Translations under genes and position numbers: made by a program | NCBI RefSeq assembly: GCF_052072235.1 | Contig: NZ_CM125436.1 | Location: forward strand, 4,644,001 to 4,708,000 | From: Brevibacillus_D fluminis_A | GTDB lineage: Bacteria > Bacillota > Bacilli > Brevibacillales > Brevibacillaceae | DNA: 64,000 nt | Direction of reading: 5' to 3' | Part shown: piece after piece, positions 51,726 to 59,978 of the stretch | How the letters are laid out: every line of letters starts with the position of its first letter | Numbering within the stretch: position 1 is the stretch's first letter | The notes under the pieces: generated by a model | Database searches by the model: none | The model's input: only the letters and a program-made list of their open reading frames with translations | What the model was told of the DNA's origin: nothing

Positions 51726-52235
51726 CTACTTATGGTCCAGCCCCTGAATCATTTCCCATTTCGGGCAATCGTAATAGGCGATCTGCTTTTGTGTCTCCGG
51801 GTATCGCCCACAATTGAAATACCGCCAAAATACCGAATTGTAAGAAGCGCAGCGCATCGTTGTTTTGTCCATAAACGGGCACCCAATCTTGTTGCAGCAT
51901 CGTCCACACATCGCGCAATCCTGCTGGCCGGTTGTCCAGCTTTGTGCCACTCTGACTTTGGTCAAATCGGGCGAAGTCATCGGCTGATCCGTGAATGCCT
52001 GTGCCGACATCGAACGGTACTCCTTATCCGTAATCCATCGAAAAAGAATATGCCACATATGTAAGGAACCCGGAATGAATCTGCGATGATGCTTCCAAAA
52101 ACGCCAATCATTAAAATACATGTAGCTGAACAATGGAGCTAACAGGTACGCCAGCAATCCAACAGTAAATGCAGACAGGATACTCACAAACAAAAAACCT
52201 GCCCGAATCGAAAACCAGTAGAGCGATGAAAGCAT
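51726..52235 (-). CDS. Cysteine-rich membrane protein of unknown function
   Basis: 169 residues. A hydrophobic N-terminus with one or two membrane segments (about 5-38) and a C-terminal soluble part with eight cysteines: CAMCGRCCNKIGCPF, then CASY, NCG and DCPKWE. The spacing resembles iron/zinc- or Fe-S-binding YkgJ-like clusters, but I cannot assign the family. GGAG lies 7 nt before the ATG. It starts 27 bp after the cNMP-CPBP gene, probably co-transcribed; a partner role is inference. Confidence 0.72.
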   Translation of the reverse strand: MLSSLYWFSIRAGFLFVSILSAFTVGLLAYLLAPLFSYMYFNDWRFWKHHRRFIPGSLHMWHILFRWITDKEYRSMSAQAFTDQPMTSPDLTKVRVAQSWTTGQQDCAMCGRCCNKIGCPFMDKTTMRCASYNSVFWRYFNCGRYPETQKQIAYYDCPKWEMIQGLDHK

Positions 52236-52262
52236 TTTCGTTCTCCTTTTGAAAATTCCCGT

Positions 52263-53414
52263 CTATAAGTTGCTCCAGAAGCCTAGTAAACCTGCATAAT
52301 TGCCGATGATAAAATGAGAGAGCCCCACGCCGACGATGTTGCGGTGCCTTGTATACATCCAGCCCCAGAGCCAACTCGTCAGAATGGCCGCCACTGCCAG
52401 TTTCACCGAAGTGTGCAAGTGCATGGCGCCAAAAATAATCGAGGTCACCAGTACCGCCCAGAGTACCTGATTCCCTCTCGCAATCAAGCGCTCGATCGAA
52501 CTTTGCAGAACACCCCGTGCGATGAATTCCTGCAATGGTGCCACTACCAAATACGTCACATACGTCCAATCAAATAAAGAGAACGAAATCATCGGCCCAT
52601 CACCAAACCAGTTGAATCCGTTTTTCTGCGAAAACCACTTCACCCCGGTTAACACGACCATCGCCACTAGTGAGACACCCACCGCCTCAATGACCGCACG
52701 TTTGCTGTTCGTAAACGTCAAGCCAAAACTAGACATCGGCAGACTGCTCTTCACAACGATGCTGACGATCACCAGCAACGCTGCGACATCCAATGTGCGG
52801 GTCACAGTAAAGTTGATCAGCTCCGCATACTCCCCCTGAATCATATTCCCTTGAAAAATTCGGATTACAAACGAGTACAAGCTGATTCCCAGCACCATGC
52901 TAATAAAAATGAACCCCAACTGAACCCGTTCATGAAAGGAAACTTCCAATTCTTTCGACTTCTTTTCCAACTCAATATAGGAGCCCTTTAAGTGATCGTA
53001 CAGCTTGTTGAGCAAAATCCCATGAATGCGCGGATAAAGAACTGTCAATTTTTCAAAATCCGTTTTGGACAAGCGAAAAACCGTCGTCTCTCCCCTGCAC
53101 TCGACACTGGTTGCACGCCGATTCCCCGTAATCAAGGCCAATTCGCCAAAATAGTCCCCCGTTTGCAAGGAGTTAATCACTTTCCGCTGTTCGCTTTCTT
53201 TGATGATTTCTACGTTTCCTCGTTCAATCAAATAGAAAGAATCCCCCACATCGCCTTCCCGAAAAATCACGTCTCCATCGTTATAATCAAGGCGCGTGAA
53301 TTTTTGCAACAAGCCGATAAACTCTTGACTGTGCTGCAGATTCTCCTCCAGGGCAAAGAATGAGCGGAACGCTTCGTATTGAAAATATGGATGTTCCAAT
53401 TGCTTATCAGTCAT
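52263..53414 (-). CDS. Cyclic-nucleotide-binding domain fused to a CPBP (CAAX/Rce1-like) intramembrane protease
   Basis: 383 residues. Cytoplasmic cNMP-binding domain (about 30-145) with the phosphate cassette FGELALITGNRRATS, a charged helical linker (146-165), then six or so membrane segments. CPBP motifs: 1 is QEFIAR (the usual EExxxR with Gln for the first Glu); 2 is FGAMH; 3 is HFIIGN. CPBP proteins include prenyl-protein proteases and bacteriocin-immunity factors. ATG 53414 has AGGG 9 nt upstream; GTG 53420 is possible. The first Glu is thought to activate water in Rce1, so this protein may be catalytically altered. Signal control by a nucleotide is suggested by the fusion. Confidence 0.85.
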   Translation of the reverse strand: MTDKQLEHPYFQYEAFRSFFALEENLQHSQEFIGLLQKFTRLDYNDGDVIFREGDVGDSFYLIERGNVEIIKESEQRKVINSLQTGDYFGELALITGNRRATSVECRGETTVFRLSKTDFEKLTVLYPRIHGILLNKLYDHLKGSYIELEKKSKELEVSFHERVQLGFIFISMVLGISLYSFVIRIFQGNMIQGEYAELINFTVTRTLDVAALLVIVSIVVKSSLPMSSFGLTFTNSKRAVIEAVGVSLVAMVVLTGVKWFSQKNGFNWFGDGPMISFSLFDWTYVTYLVVAPLQEFIARGVLQSSIERLIARGNQVLWAVLVTSIIFGAMHLHTSVKLAVAAILTSWLWGWMYTRHRNIVGVGLSHFIIGNYAGLLGFWSNL

Positions 53415-53543
53415 CGACACAAACCCTATCCATTTTTTGTTCTAGTGGGAATTATAGCAGATTGTGGAAAGTGGTGCTATGAAAAAACTCACAAAACAAG
53501 CGGTTTTCCGTTTTTAATATGCTGATCAAAATCGCTACATTTA

Positions 53544-53744
53544 CTAAGCTTCAATTCTTTTCCGAACAAATTGGATAATCTCTCTCGGGCAGTACAACTT
53601 TCTCGCTTGAAGCCTACCTTCTCCTCTTGTTTTCAAGACTTGCAACGGCGGAACCTTCACATTATTTGACGCTACAGTAGAACCCGTTAAAAATGCAGTT
53701 GCAAGGTTATCTAATTTTAATTCTGATTGTTCAATCACTTTCAC
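53544..53744 (-). CDS. Small hypothetical protein
   Basis: 66 residues, no recognised family. Middle contains LATAFLTGSTVASNN, end is basic (LYCPREIIQFVRKRIEA). Possible start GTG 53744, or GTG two codons later with AAAGG 5 nt upstream. No operon partner. May be real or the tail of a decayed gene. Confidence 0.4.
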   Translation of the reverse strand: MKVIEQSELKLDNLATAFLTGSTVASNNVKVPPLQVLKTRGEGRLQARKLYCPREIIQFVRKRIEA

Positions 53745-53759
53745 CTTTCATCTAGCCAA

Positions 53760-54214
53760 AGGTAAAACGATTACAAAAGTCATTCAGCCTGGAATGGAGG
53801 TAGATTTTATCATCCCGGGACGAGTGAAGCTTGTCACCGCAACCTGCTCGCAAGGAACATCACCAGATAGTTTGTGTAATCCATTCTTGAGTCTGTCATT
53901 TACGACATGCACTTGCTGCAGCTAGAAAGAGAGTTTTACAAATTGGTGAGAGTCAAAGGTTCATTATTGCCACCGAAAAGCGAACACACCCGAGCACATC
54001 GTACTCAAGGCTCCGTAAGAGTTTACTAACTCCATAGAGCAAAGTCGACGTGCCTTTTCATATGTTGTTGCGAGCCATCGTCAGGGGAGCTTTAGCGAAA
54101 ACCGTCGATTCGCTATCATAAGGGAATTGAACTAGGTTATTTTATAGGCTAGGTCTGTATCATCACGTGATATATTTGAGTTTTAAACAATACCATTTTC
54201 TAAAATTTCCGACA
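53760..54214. other. 455-bp region without a recognisable gene
   Basis: No open frame with a plausible start and no terminator or clear repeat was seen. It lies between a small hypothetical gene and the ghost queC/queF copy and is probably decayed sequence. Confidence 0.5.
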
Positions 54215-54610
54215 GATACATACATCCATAGACGGACTCAACCTCCCGTTCGCTGCCGTCTATGCGAAACAGATTTCAGCGTCTATCCGGATTGCCGTAA
54301 TATTTTCGTAAAGTCTCTCAACGTCATATTGAATCTGTCTATGGACTATTCATGTGTCCGACATCAAAATGGTCGAAAGCAAATCGCTCAAACTGTACCT
54401 GTTCAGCTTCCGAATTCACGGCGACCTCCACGAGGATTGCGAACTGATGGACCCCGCTACATCGAAGTCTGGGGCCAATTCACCCCGCGCGGCGGCATCT
54501 CCATCGACCCATACTGCAATTACGGCAAGCCCGGGACGAATTATGAGCAGATAGCGGGGTATCGGATGATGATTTATGATTCGTATCCGGAGAAAGTTGA
54601 TAATCGGTAG
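54215..54610 (+). pseudogene. Chimeric decayed copy of queC and queF
   Basis: From about 54215 to 54350 the sequence follows queC (matching about 48645-48832) with two internal deletions; the larger, 44 bp, lies between near-identical GTCT..GC.AAACAG blocks. At 54350 it jumps to the middle of queF (matching 50502 onward) and runs to the queF stop, with a roughly 33-bp and a 2-bp deletion. The queC 3' third, queD, queE and the queF 5' half are absent. An open frame crosses the region (54167-54610) but changes frame relative to the parents and cannot make either enzyme. Confidence 0.88.
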
Positions 54611-54659
54611 AGGTCGGTGGGGCGGAGCTATATAACCATTCTTATCTACTAAACACAGT

Positions 54660-54687
54660 AAGGCCCCTCTCGTTCGAGAAGGGCTTT
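54660..54687 (+). terminator. Hairpin terminator after the ghost queF
   Basis: AAGGCCC-CTCTCG and CGAGAAGGGCTTT form a stem with a short loop. The T tract is short. Confidence 0.5.
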
Positions 54688-54734
54688 AAAATCGTTATAC
54701 TCACAAGTGCTTTAGATGTAAATGCATGTTGCTT

Positions 54735-55010
54735 TTACAGTTCTCTCCAAGATCCAGTGTAATAGCCATTACCACTGATAACAATTTTACCTTTTAAGCT
54801 TATTGTTTTTAATCGTTCAACAACACCAACGAAATAAGATTATTTGGGATTGCCAGTTGCTGTGATTCCATCTCCAGAATCGGACGGTCCTGTTGTCATA
54901 GACCATTCACTAATAATTTTGTACTGGTTAAGACCTGGTGTAGGTTCAAATTTAGAATACGGGGCTGGCTCATACCAACCGCCGCGGCTTAAACCCGGAC
55001 GGTTCTCCAT
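54735..55010 (-). pseudogene. Remnant of an unknown gene with an in-frame stop codon
   Basis: Reading from ATG 55010: MENRPGLSRGGWYEPAPYSK and on, to ...ITATGNPK, then TAA (54842-54840), then the same frame continues SYFVGVVERLKTISLKGKIV to WREL and a second stop. The joined 91-codon frame looks protein-like, with a beta-rich end, so a nonsense mutation is the simple explanation. It could also be a real 56-residue protein. Family not recognised; it lies just after the chemoreceptor gene. Confidence 0.45.
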
Positions 55011-55036
55011 TCCCTTCGCAACGCCAGAATACAGCC

Positions 55037-56722
55037 CTACACCTCAAACCTGCTGACCATCCCCTGTAGCCTTATGGCTTCCCGATTCAGCCGATCCGCT
55101 GAACGGGCTACCTCTTCAGCAGAAACAAGCTGGTTATTCACGGAATGAACAGCGCTGGTTGCCTTGCTGAAGGCTCTTTCCGCTATTTGTTTCATGAGCA
55201 ACACGGCATCGTTCATTTGCTCCGTATTGCTTGACATCTGCTCTGCAGATGCGGATACTTCCTGAATTTGGTCGTTCACTTGAACGATGGTATGGCGTAT
55301 CGTTGCAAAAATGGTGTTGGCTTCATTCACGACCTCGATTCCGGATTGCGTCTCATGGCTGCTTTGTTTCATGGAGGTAACAACCGTCGCCATATTGCTC
55401 CTTAAATCATCTACCAAATCGGCGATGCGTGCGGATGATTCCTGTGACTCTCCAGCCAGTTTCCGCACTTCCTCCGCCACAATGGCAAATCCTTTCCCAT
55501 GTTCACCCGCTCGAGCGGCTTCAATCGATGCATTCAGCGCCAAAACCTGGGTCTGCGAGGTGATCGCGTTCATGACGCGAAGAATCTCAACAATTTTCGC
55601 TGTACACGTATCCAGCTGCTGGACCAGCGCATCTGTTTGCTGGAAAGTAAGGTCAATTTGCCCCATTTGATCCGCTGCCTTCGTAACGGCTTCATTTCCT
55701 TCCTTTGCCAGACTCGACATGGCCGAGGACAGGTCAGCGACCGACGAGGAGGACGCGGCGACCATTTCAATCCCGCCATTCATTTCCCTCATGCTATGCG
55801 CACTTTCTTCTGATCGGTCCAACTGTCTTTTGGCGCCTTCGGCAATTTCCTGAACCGATTCGGCGATCTGCTTGGAGGATTCCGCTGTCTGTTCTGCCCC
55901 TTCCGATAACTGCCCGGCAGCCATCGCCAATTCATCCGCCGTTTCTTTCACACCCTGGATCAACATGTGGAGATTTTCACGCATTTGTTCAAACGAATGC
56001 GCCAATTGCCCCACTTCATCCTGGGAATGAACAGCGACAGCCTGGTTCAATTTTCCCTGAGAAATAACCATGGCCGTCTGGGACAAGCTGCGAAGAGGTC
56101 TGACGATGGAACGGCTCAACCAAATCGATAAAAATCCGGCTGTGCTCAGGACGACCACAAAAAAGAGAATGATCAGCTGATTGGACATTTCAATCGAATC
56201 TTGAATGTCACTGACTGCTCCTGTAATTCCATCCATCTTTTCTTTACGGAAGACGTCCATTTCCTGGTTGATCGTTTCTGCTCGTTTGTCAAAGTCCCCC
56301 ATGTACCGATTCCCCGCGTCGTACCCTCCCTCAATGAAGGCGCGTGCCATCGTTTGACCCGTTTCATAATACGTTTGAAAGGCGCTTTCCATTTCCTGAA
56401 GCCGCCCCTCATCTTCAGGATTCAACCGTTTCATTTCAGCAAGTTGTTTTTGAAAAAGATCGGCGTAAGTTTTTGCCTTCTCCATTCCGTCGTTAAGTCC
56501 GTTCTTGCCCCGTGTCGCACTGATATCAGTCCACCATTGCTGAACCTGGACGACCGACAGCTTCATTTCTTCCGCCAAAAGGGCTGAACGCAACGTCCTG
56601 GATTCCATCGTCGTGGTAGTTTCAGACTGGTTTAGCGACTCTATGTACAGATAGGAACCTAGGGCGGCAAACATCACCAAAATAATGGTAAAGGTGATGG
56701 TTATTTTTTTCGCGATCGACAC
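55037..56722 (-). CDS. Methyl-accepting chemotaxis protein
   Basis: 561 residues. Membrane segment 6-27, four-helix sensor region (about 30-180), membrane segment about 183-205, HAMP domain (about 205-260), and the methyl-accepting signalling domain (about 260-561) with the hairpin tip VLALNASIEAARAGEHGKGFAIVAEEVRKLA (begin and end given by shorter pieces: NASIEAARAGEHG, EEVRKLAGES). GTG 56722 has GGGGAG 6 nt upstream. Signals to CheA; ligand unknown. Confidence 0.93.
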   Translation of the reverse strand: MSIAKKITITFTIILVMFAALGSYLYIESLNQSETTTTMESRTLRSALLAEEMKLSVVQVQQWWTDISATRGKNGLNDGMEKAKTYADLFQKQLAEMKRLNPEDEGRLQEMESAFQTYYETGQTMARAFIEGGYDAGNRYMGDFDKRAETINQEMDVFRKEKMDGITGAVSDIQDSIEMSNQLIILFFVVVLSTAGFLSIWLSRSIVRPLRSLSQTAMVISQGKLNQAVAVHSQDEVGQLAHSFEQMRENLHMLIQGVKETADELAMAAGQLSEGAEQTAESSKQIAESVQEIAEGAKRQLDRSEESAHSMREMNGGIEMVAASSSSVADLSSAMSSLAKEGNEAVTKAADQMGQIDLTFQQTDALVQQLDTCTAKIVEILRVMNAITSQTQVLALNASIEAARAGEHGKGFAIVAEEVRKLAGESQESSARIADLVDDLRSNMATVVTSMKQSSHETQSGIEVVNEANTIFATIRHTIVQVNDQIQEVSASAEQMSSNTEQMNDAVLLMKQIAERAFSKATSAVHSVNNQLVSAEEVARSADRLNREAIRLQGMVSRFEV

Positions 56723-57014
56723 ATCGTTCTCCCCATTCGTATATATATTGTCTTTTCAATAAATTGTAATGTTTTATGGAAGGTGTTAGCAACACAGGAG
56801 GAAGATTGTAACCATTTATTCATGATTGCCTTGCGTACCCGCCCCCGGCATCGCAAAAAAGTAAGAGGGACGAATTGCTCCGTCTCCTCTTTCTCATCAT
56901 TTGAACGGGAATTGTTCAATTCCGCTCTTACTTCTGCTTCCAAGCCGATCGTGTCGCCGCCTTCTTCCAAATCGCCGGGTTTTCATCGGTCGCTGCGCAA
57001 TTCCTTAACTTTGG

Positions 57015-57575
57015 TTAATCTGTAATAACAAAAGAGTTAATCATAGTATCAACTACAGGGGAAAATTTATCTATTTCGCCATTTAAGCAAGTAAAGACAA
57101 TAATGTAACCAACTCTCCCCTTTAATAGATACGTAACTTTATAAGCGAGGTCCAGATTGTCACGTTTTGCAGTATAAATAATCTGAATAGCAGGTACATT
57201 ATTGATCTTTAAGCTTGAAGTTTTAATCATGTTCATCTCAGGTGTTTGTTTCTTTATCGTATCAATCATTCCATCAACATAGTTTTCTATCGGGGAAGTA
57301 GCCTCGGTTGGTAAAGAAAAAACACCAGCACTTACATTTTCAGTGTACAGATCTTGATCATTCTCTTTTGGAGAATCGAACATGACTCCTACATTTGGCT
57401 GTTTGCTATCAATTGACCATGTACTCGGATAGCTAATCGAAAAATGATGTTCATTATCTTTGTACATAAGGTATTCAACATTTCCATGTGATGAATTACT
57501 AGTTGAACACCCAAATAACAAAAATGAAATTGAAAGAATCTGAAGTGCAATCATAAATACCTTACGTCTGTTCAT
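57015..57575 (-). CDS. PsbP/DcrB-like lipoprotein
   Basis: 186 residues. Lipoprotein signal with lipobox LLFGC (Cys about 23), then a single PsbP/DcrB-like domain (YKDNEHHFSISYPSTWSID). ATG 57575 has AAGGGG 6 nt upstream; ATG 57578 is an alternative. The domain resembles the three repeats of the stalk protein at 17945-19873. Low GC. Anchored outside the cell membrane; role unknown. Confidence 0.75.
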   Translation of the reverse strand: MNRRKVFMIALQILSISFLLFGCSTSNSSHGNVEYLMYKDNEHHFSISYPSTWSIDSKQPNVGVMFDSPKENDQDLYTENVSAGVFSLPTEATSPIENYVDGMIDTIKKQTPEMNMIKTSSLKINNVPAIQIIYTAKRDNLDLAYKVTYLLKGRVGYIIVFTCLNGEIDKFSPVVDTMINSFVITD

Positions 57576-57614
57576 CATTTTCCCCTTAGTAAAAGAATAC
57601 TTTTTTGTATTCTA

Positions 57615-58133
57615 TTATGGCCTAGTACCACCCTCTGATCTATATTTGTTCGCTTCCTCATGTGCAGCATCTTTTGCTTTCTGCCGCTCTACCGGGTCCT
57701 TAATCTTGTCTGCTTCTTTCCATTTTTCCTTAGCTTTATCAATCTTATCATTTAATTCTTTTTCACGTTCCTTCACTTTATCTAGTTTTTCGTCTTTATC
57801 GATCGTCCCCCCCTTTTCTCTTGCTTCTTTCGCTGCTTTTTCAGCTTCTTGCTTTCCTTTTACGTCGCCTGCTTTATCTGCAGCTACCCACTTTTCTTTT
57901 GCTTCAATAATTTTTTTATTTTGCTCGGTTACATTATCCATTGTTTTATCAATTGCCTTTTTTTCGTTATCAGTCATGTCTCCATAACCTTTTTGCTTAC
58001 CTTGGTTCACATGGCTGTACTTTTCATAGATTTCATCATAAGTCGTTTTTGAGGAGGAGGTTTCTGCAACCGCAAAACCCGATGAAAGAAACAAAATCAC
58101 AAGCAACGATGCGATTACTTTTTTGGCAATCAA
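57615..58133 (-). CDS. Secreted Lys/Glu-rich coiled-coil protein
   Basis: 172 residues. Signal peptide about 1-24 (IASLLVILFLSSGFAVA), then almost wholly helical, highly charged sequence with repeated EKW.AADK/KEKWKEADK units, suggesting a long coiled coil. TTG 58133 has GGGGAG 8 nt upstream and gives a proper signal peptide; a longer frame adds an unlikely N-terminus. Next to a lipoprotein gene on the same strand. No known family; surface location inferred. Confidence 0.65.
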   Translation of the reverse strand: MIAKKVIASLLVILFLSSGFAVAETSSSKTTYDEIYEKYSHVNQGKQKGYGDMTDNEKKAIDKTMDNVTEQNKKIIEAKEKWVAADKAGDVKGKQEAEKAAKEAREKGGTIDKDEKLDKVKEREKELNDKIDKAKEKWKEADKIKDPVERQKAKDAAHEEANKYRSEGGTRP

Positions 58134-58304
58134 TCTCTCAACTCCCCATGCTGCTTTGCCTGAAAAGAGTGTACCATCCGGTATGGGCATACGCCAGCGT
58201 TTATCCGTTCTGTCCTGATGGTTCCCCTTGCAATCTGTCTCTTCACAATCAGGCAGCGATTCTCTACGATTACGATACTGAAAATACGAAAGGAATTGAT
58301 TGCA

Positions 58305-58487
58305 ATGGGATTGGAAATGAGAGAATGCTGCGAAAAATGCCAGAAACGAGTCGAGCCTGACCAGGAAGCTTACATCTGCAGCTATGAATGTACGTTTTGC
58401 AAAGATTGCACGGATGACATGAATGCCGTTTGCCCGAACTGCTCGGGTGAGCTTCTACGCCGGCCACGACGAGCAAAACGCCAGTAG
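58305..58487 (+). CDS. DUF1272 family protein
   Basis: 60 residues. Zinc-finger-like cysteine pattern CCEKC...CSYECTFCKDCTDDMNAVCPNCSGEL, the DUF1272 hallmark. ATG 58305 has AAAGGA 10 nt upstream. Small cytoplasmic protein of unknown function; ends at a terminator. Confidence 0.87.
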   Translation: MGLEMRECCEKCQKRVEPDQEAYICSYECTFCKDCTDDMNAVCPNCSGELLRRPRRAKRQ

Positions 58488-58496
58488 CTTCCGCAG

Positions 58497-58518
58497 CTCC
58501 CCATTGGGGAGTTTTTTT
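58497..58518 (+). terminator. Rho-independent terminator after the DUF1272 gene
   Basis: CTCCCC-ATT-GGGGAG followed by seven T. Confidence 0.88.
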
Positions 58519-58631
58519 CGTTATATCGATGATGGATCTGCCTAATTTCGAGAATGTTTCTTTCGTGGATTGGCCGTTCAGACGAGAAGCTGATTTGAAA
58601 TTGTTTCGCACTACCTAGAATTCCCAACGAC

Positions 58632-58661
58632 AAAAAAACCTTGAGAAATCAAGGTTTTTTT
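58632..58661. terminator. Bidirectional terminator
   Basis: AAAAAAACCTTG (58632-58643) and CAAGGTTTTTTT (58650-58661), T-rich on both sides; it ends the receptor gene at 58696 on the minus strand. Confidence 0.85.
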
Positions 58662-58695
58662 AAAGTCAGCCAAAAGGATCACGCTGCTACCTCGT

Positions 58696-59478
58696 TTATT
58701 TCATTTTGCCCTTAGTCTCGTTCTGTTTGAGCAAATCGGTTATGAAACTGTTCAACCTGACGTTAAGTTGATCCAATTCGCCTGTAAGCTTTGAAAATGT
58801 TTCCGAATGGACCGCCAGTTCATTAGAAGATTGACTGATGTCACGCAAGCTGTTGGACATGCCGATGATCGAGCTTTTCATTTCTTCTAGGAAATGACCG
58901 ATTTTTTTGGAAGCATCTTCAGAATGATGTGATAATTTTCGTATTTCGGAGGCGACAACCGAAAACGTTTTTCCGTATTCCCCAGCCCGCGCAGCCTCTA
59001 TGGCAGCGTTCAGGCCAAGTAAATTCGACTGCTGCGCAACACTATGTATGAAGGAAATCACCTGGTCCATATTTTGTGTATTTTGCAAATTCACTGTCGC
59101 TGAAGCTGATATTTCCTGTATGGTAGCGGAAAGCTGCTCGGCGTGGGAGGTGATGAATTCCTTGTGCAAACTGATGCCAAAACCAAGGCAGCCGATCCAT
59201 TCTCCTCTTTCATCAAACAACGGATAGCCGATTGCCTTGAAAGGTGGCCCATACTCCGGAGGGGAGATTTGTTCTACCCGGTCTCGAGCTTTTTTAATCA
59301 TGCCAAATAAGTCGTAGTCCAAGAATGGTTGCCCGATTGTAATAGGGGCATTCAGTGATTTAGAAGGTGAGTAGTATACATATTTTTCGGTATCGGTTAT
59401 GGCCACCATAAAATCTTCATCGTGGAATATTTTGGTGAGTACAGGGCCGAGGGAGATCGCTTGCTGAAGAGTATTCAT
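58696..59478 (-). CDS. Soluble chemoreceptor-type protein with PAS/dCACHE-like sensor part
   Basis: 260 residues, no membrane segment. N-terminal about 110 residues look like a small sensor domain (YYSPSKSLNAPITIGQPFLD, ERGEWIGCLGFGI). The C-terminal part is a shortened methyl-accepting signalling hairpin with the tip LLGLNAAIEAARAGEYGKTF and ASEIRKLSHHSE. Such short cytoplasmic receptors signal to CheA or to a dedicated partner. ATG 59478 has AGGAGG 6 nt upstream. Confidence 0.85.
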   Translation of the reverse strand: MNTLQQAISLGPVLTKIFHDEDFMVAITDTEKYVYYSPSKSLNAPITIGQPFLDYDLFGMIKKARDRVEQISPPEYGPPFKAIGYPLFDERGEWIGCLGFGISLHKEFITSHAEQLSATIQEISASATVNLQNTQNMDQVISFIHSVAQQSNLLGLNAAIEAARAGEYGKTFSVVASEIRKLSHHSEDASKKIGHFLEEMKSSIIGMSNSLRDISQSSNELAVHSETFSKLTGELDQLNVRLNSFITDLLKQNETKGKMK

Positions 59479-59682
59479 GTTCATCCTCCTAATACTGTAT
59501 GTAGATTTTGCAACGATGCATGGAGTCTTGCCTTGCTGGCATTTGTTATCCAAAAAAACAGCAGACTATTCTGGATGGATAATGGAGTATCGAGCTCCTT
59601 TTATTTGATTTCTATTACTATGTACCCAATTAATTGATGATTAAACCATAACAAAATGACCACCCCTCCCCGCAAAACAAAG

Positions 59683-59713
59683 AAAAATCCTCCAGGAACG
59701 TTCCTAGAGGATC
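59683..59713 (-). terminator. Rho-independent terminator after tatA
   Basis: Minus-strand ATCCTCTAGGAACG and CGTTCCTGGAGGAT with TTTTT after. Confidence 0.85.
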
Positions 59714-59768
59714 ATCGATCATGTATGTGCGTAAGGTGCTCGTGATGCTGATGGCCTGCCCTCTGCCC

Positions 59769-59951
59769 TCACGCTTTCTTTTCCGGTTGTACATCCGCTC
59801 CTTCATCCTGCACCAGGCCACGCGTCGCCTGCTTGAACTCCTTCAGCGTATGCCCAACCGCCCGGCCGAGCTGTGGCAGCTTTTTCGGGCCAAACAGGAG
59901 CAGCGCCAAAAGGAACATCACGATCAAACCGGGGATACCGATCGCACTCAA
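59769..59951 (-). CDS. tatA: Twin-arginine translocase subunit TatA
   Basis: 60 residues. Membrane segment about 5-20, the hinge FGPKKLPQLGRAVG, an amphipathic helix (LKEFKQATRGL) and a charged tail. TatA forms the pore for folded proteins. It follows the gene of a Tat-signal oxidase by 27 bp, so it probably serves that substrate. No tatC is in the window. Confidence 0.92.
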   Translation of the reverse strand: MSAIGIPGLIVMFLLALLLFGPKKLPQLGRAVGHTLKEFKQATRGLVQDEGADVQPEKKA

Positions 59952-59978
59952 CGTTCTTCACTCCTTCCGCATTCAGCT

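Noticed and set aside
54167..54610. 147-residue open frame as a real gene
   Set aside because: It is a chance frame over the decayed queC/queF copy; its parts are shifted relative to both parent proteins.
56723..57014. Short frames between the chemoreceptor and the lipoprotein gene
   Set aside because: No start with a ribosome binding site and no recognisable protein; an 89-codon minus-strand frame here overlaps the chemoreceptor start and looks like chance.
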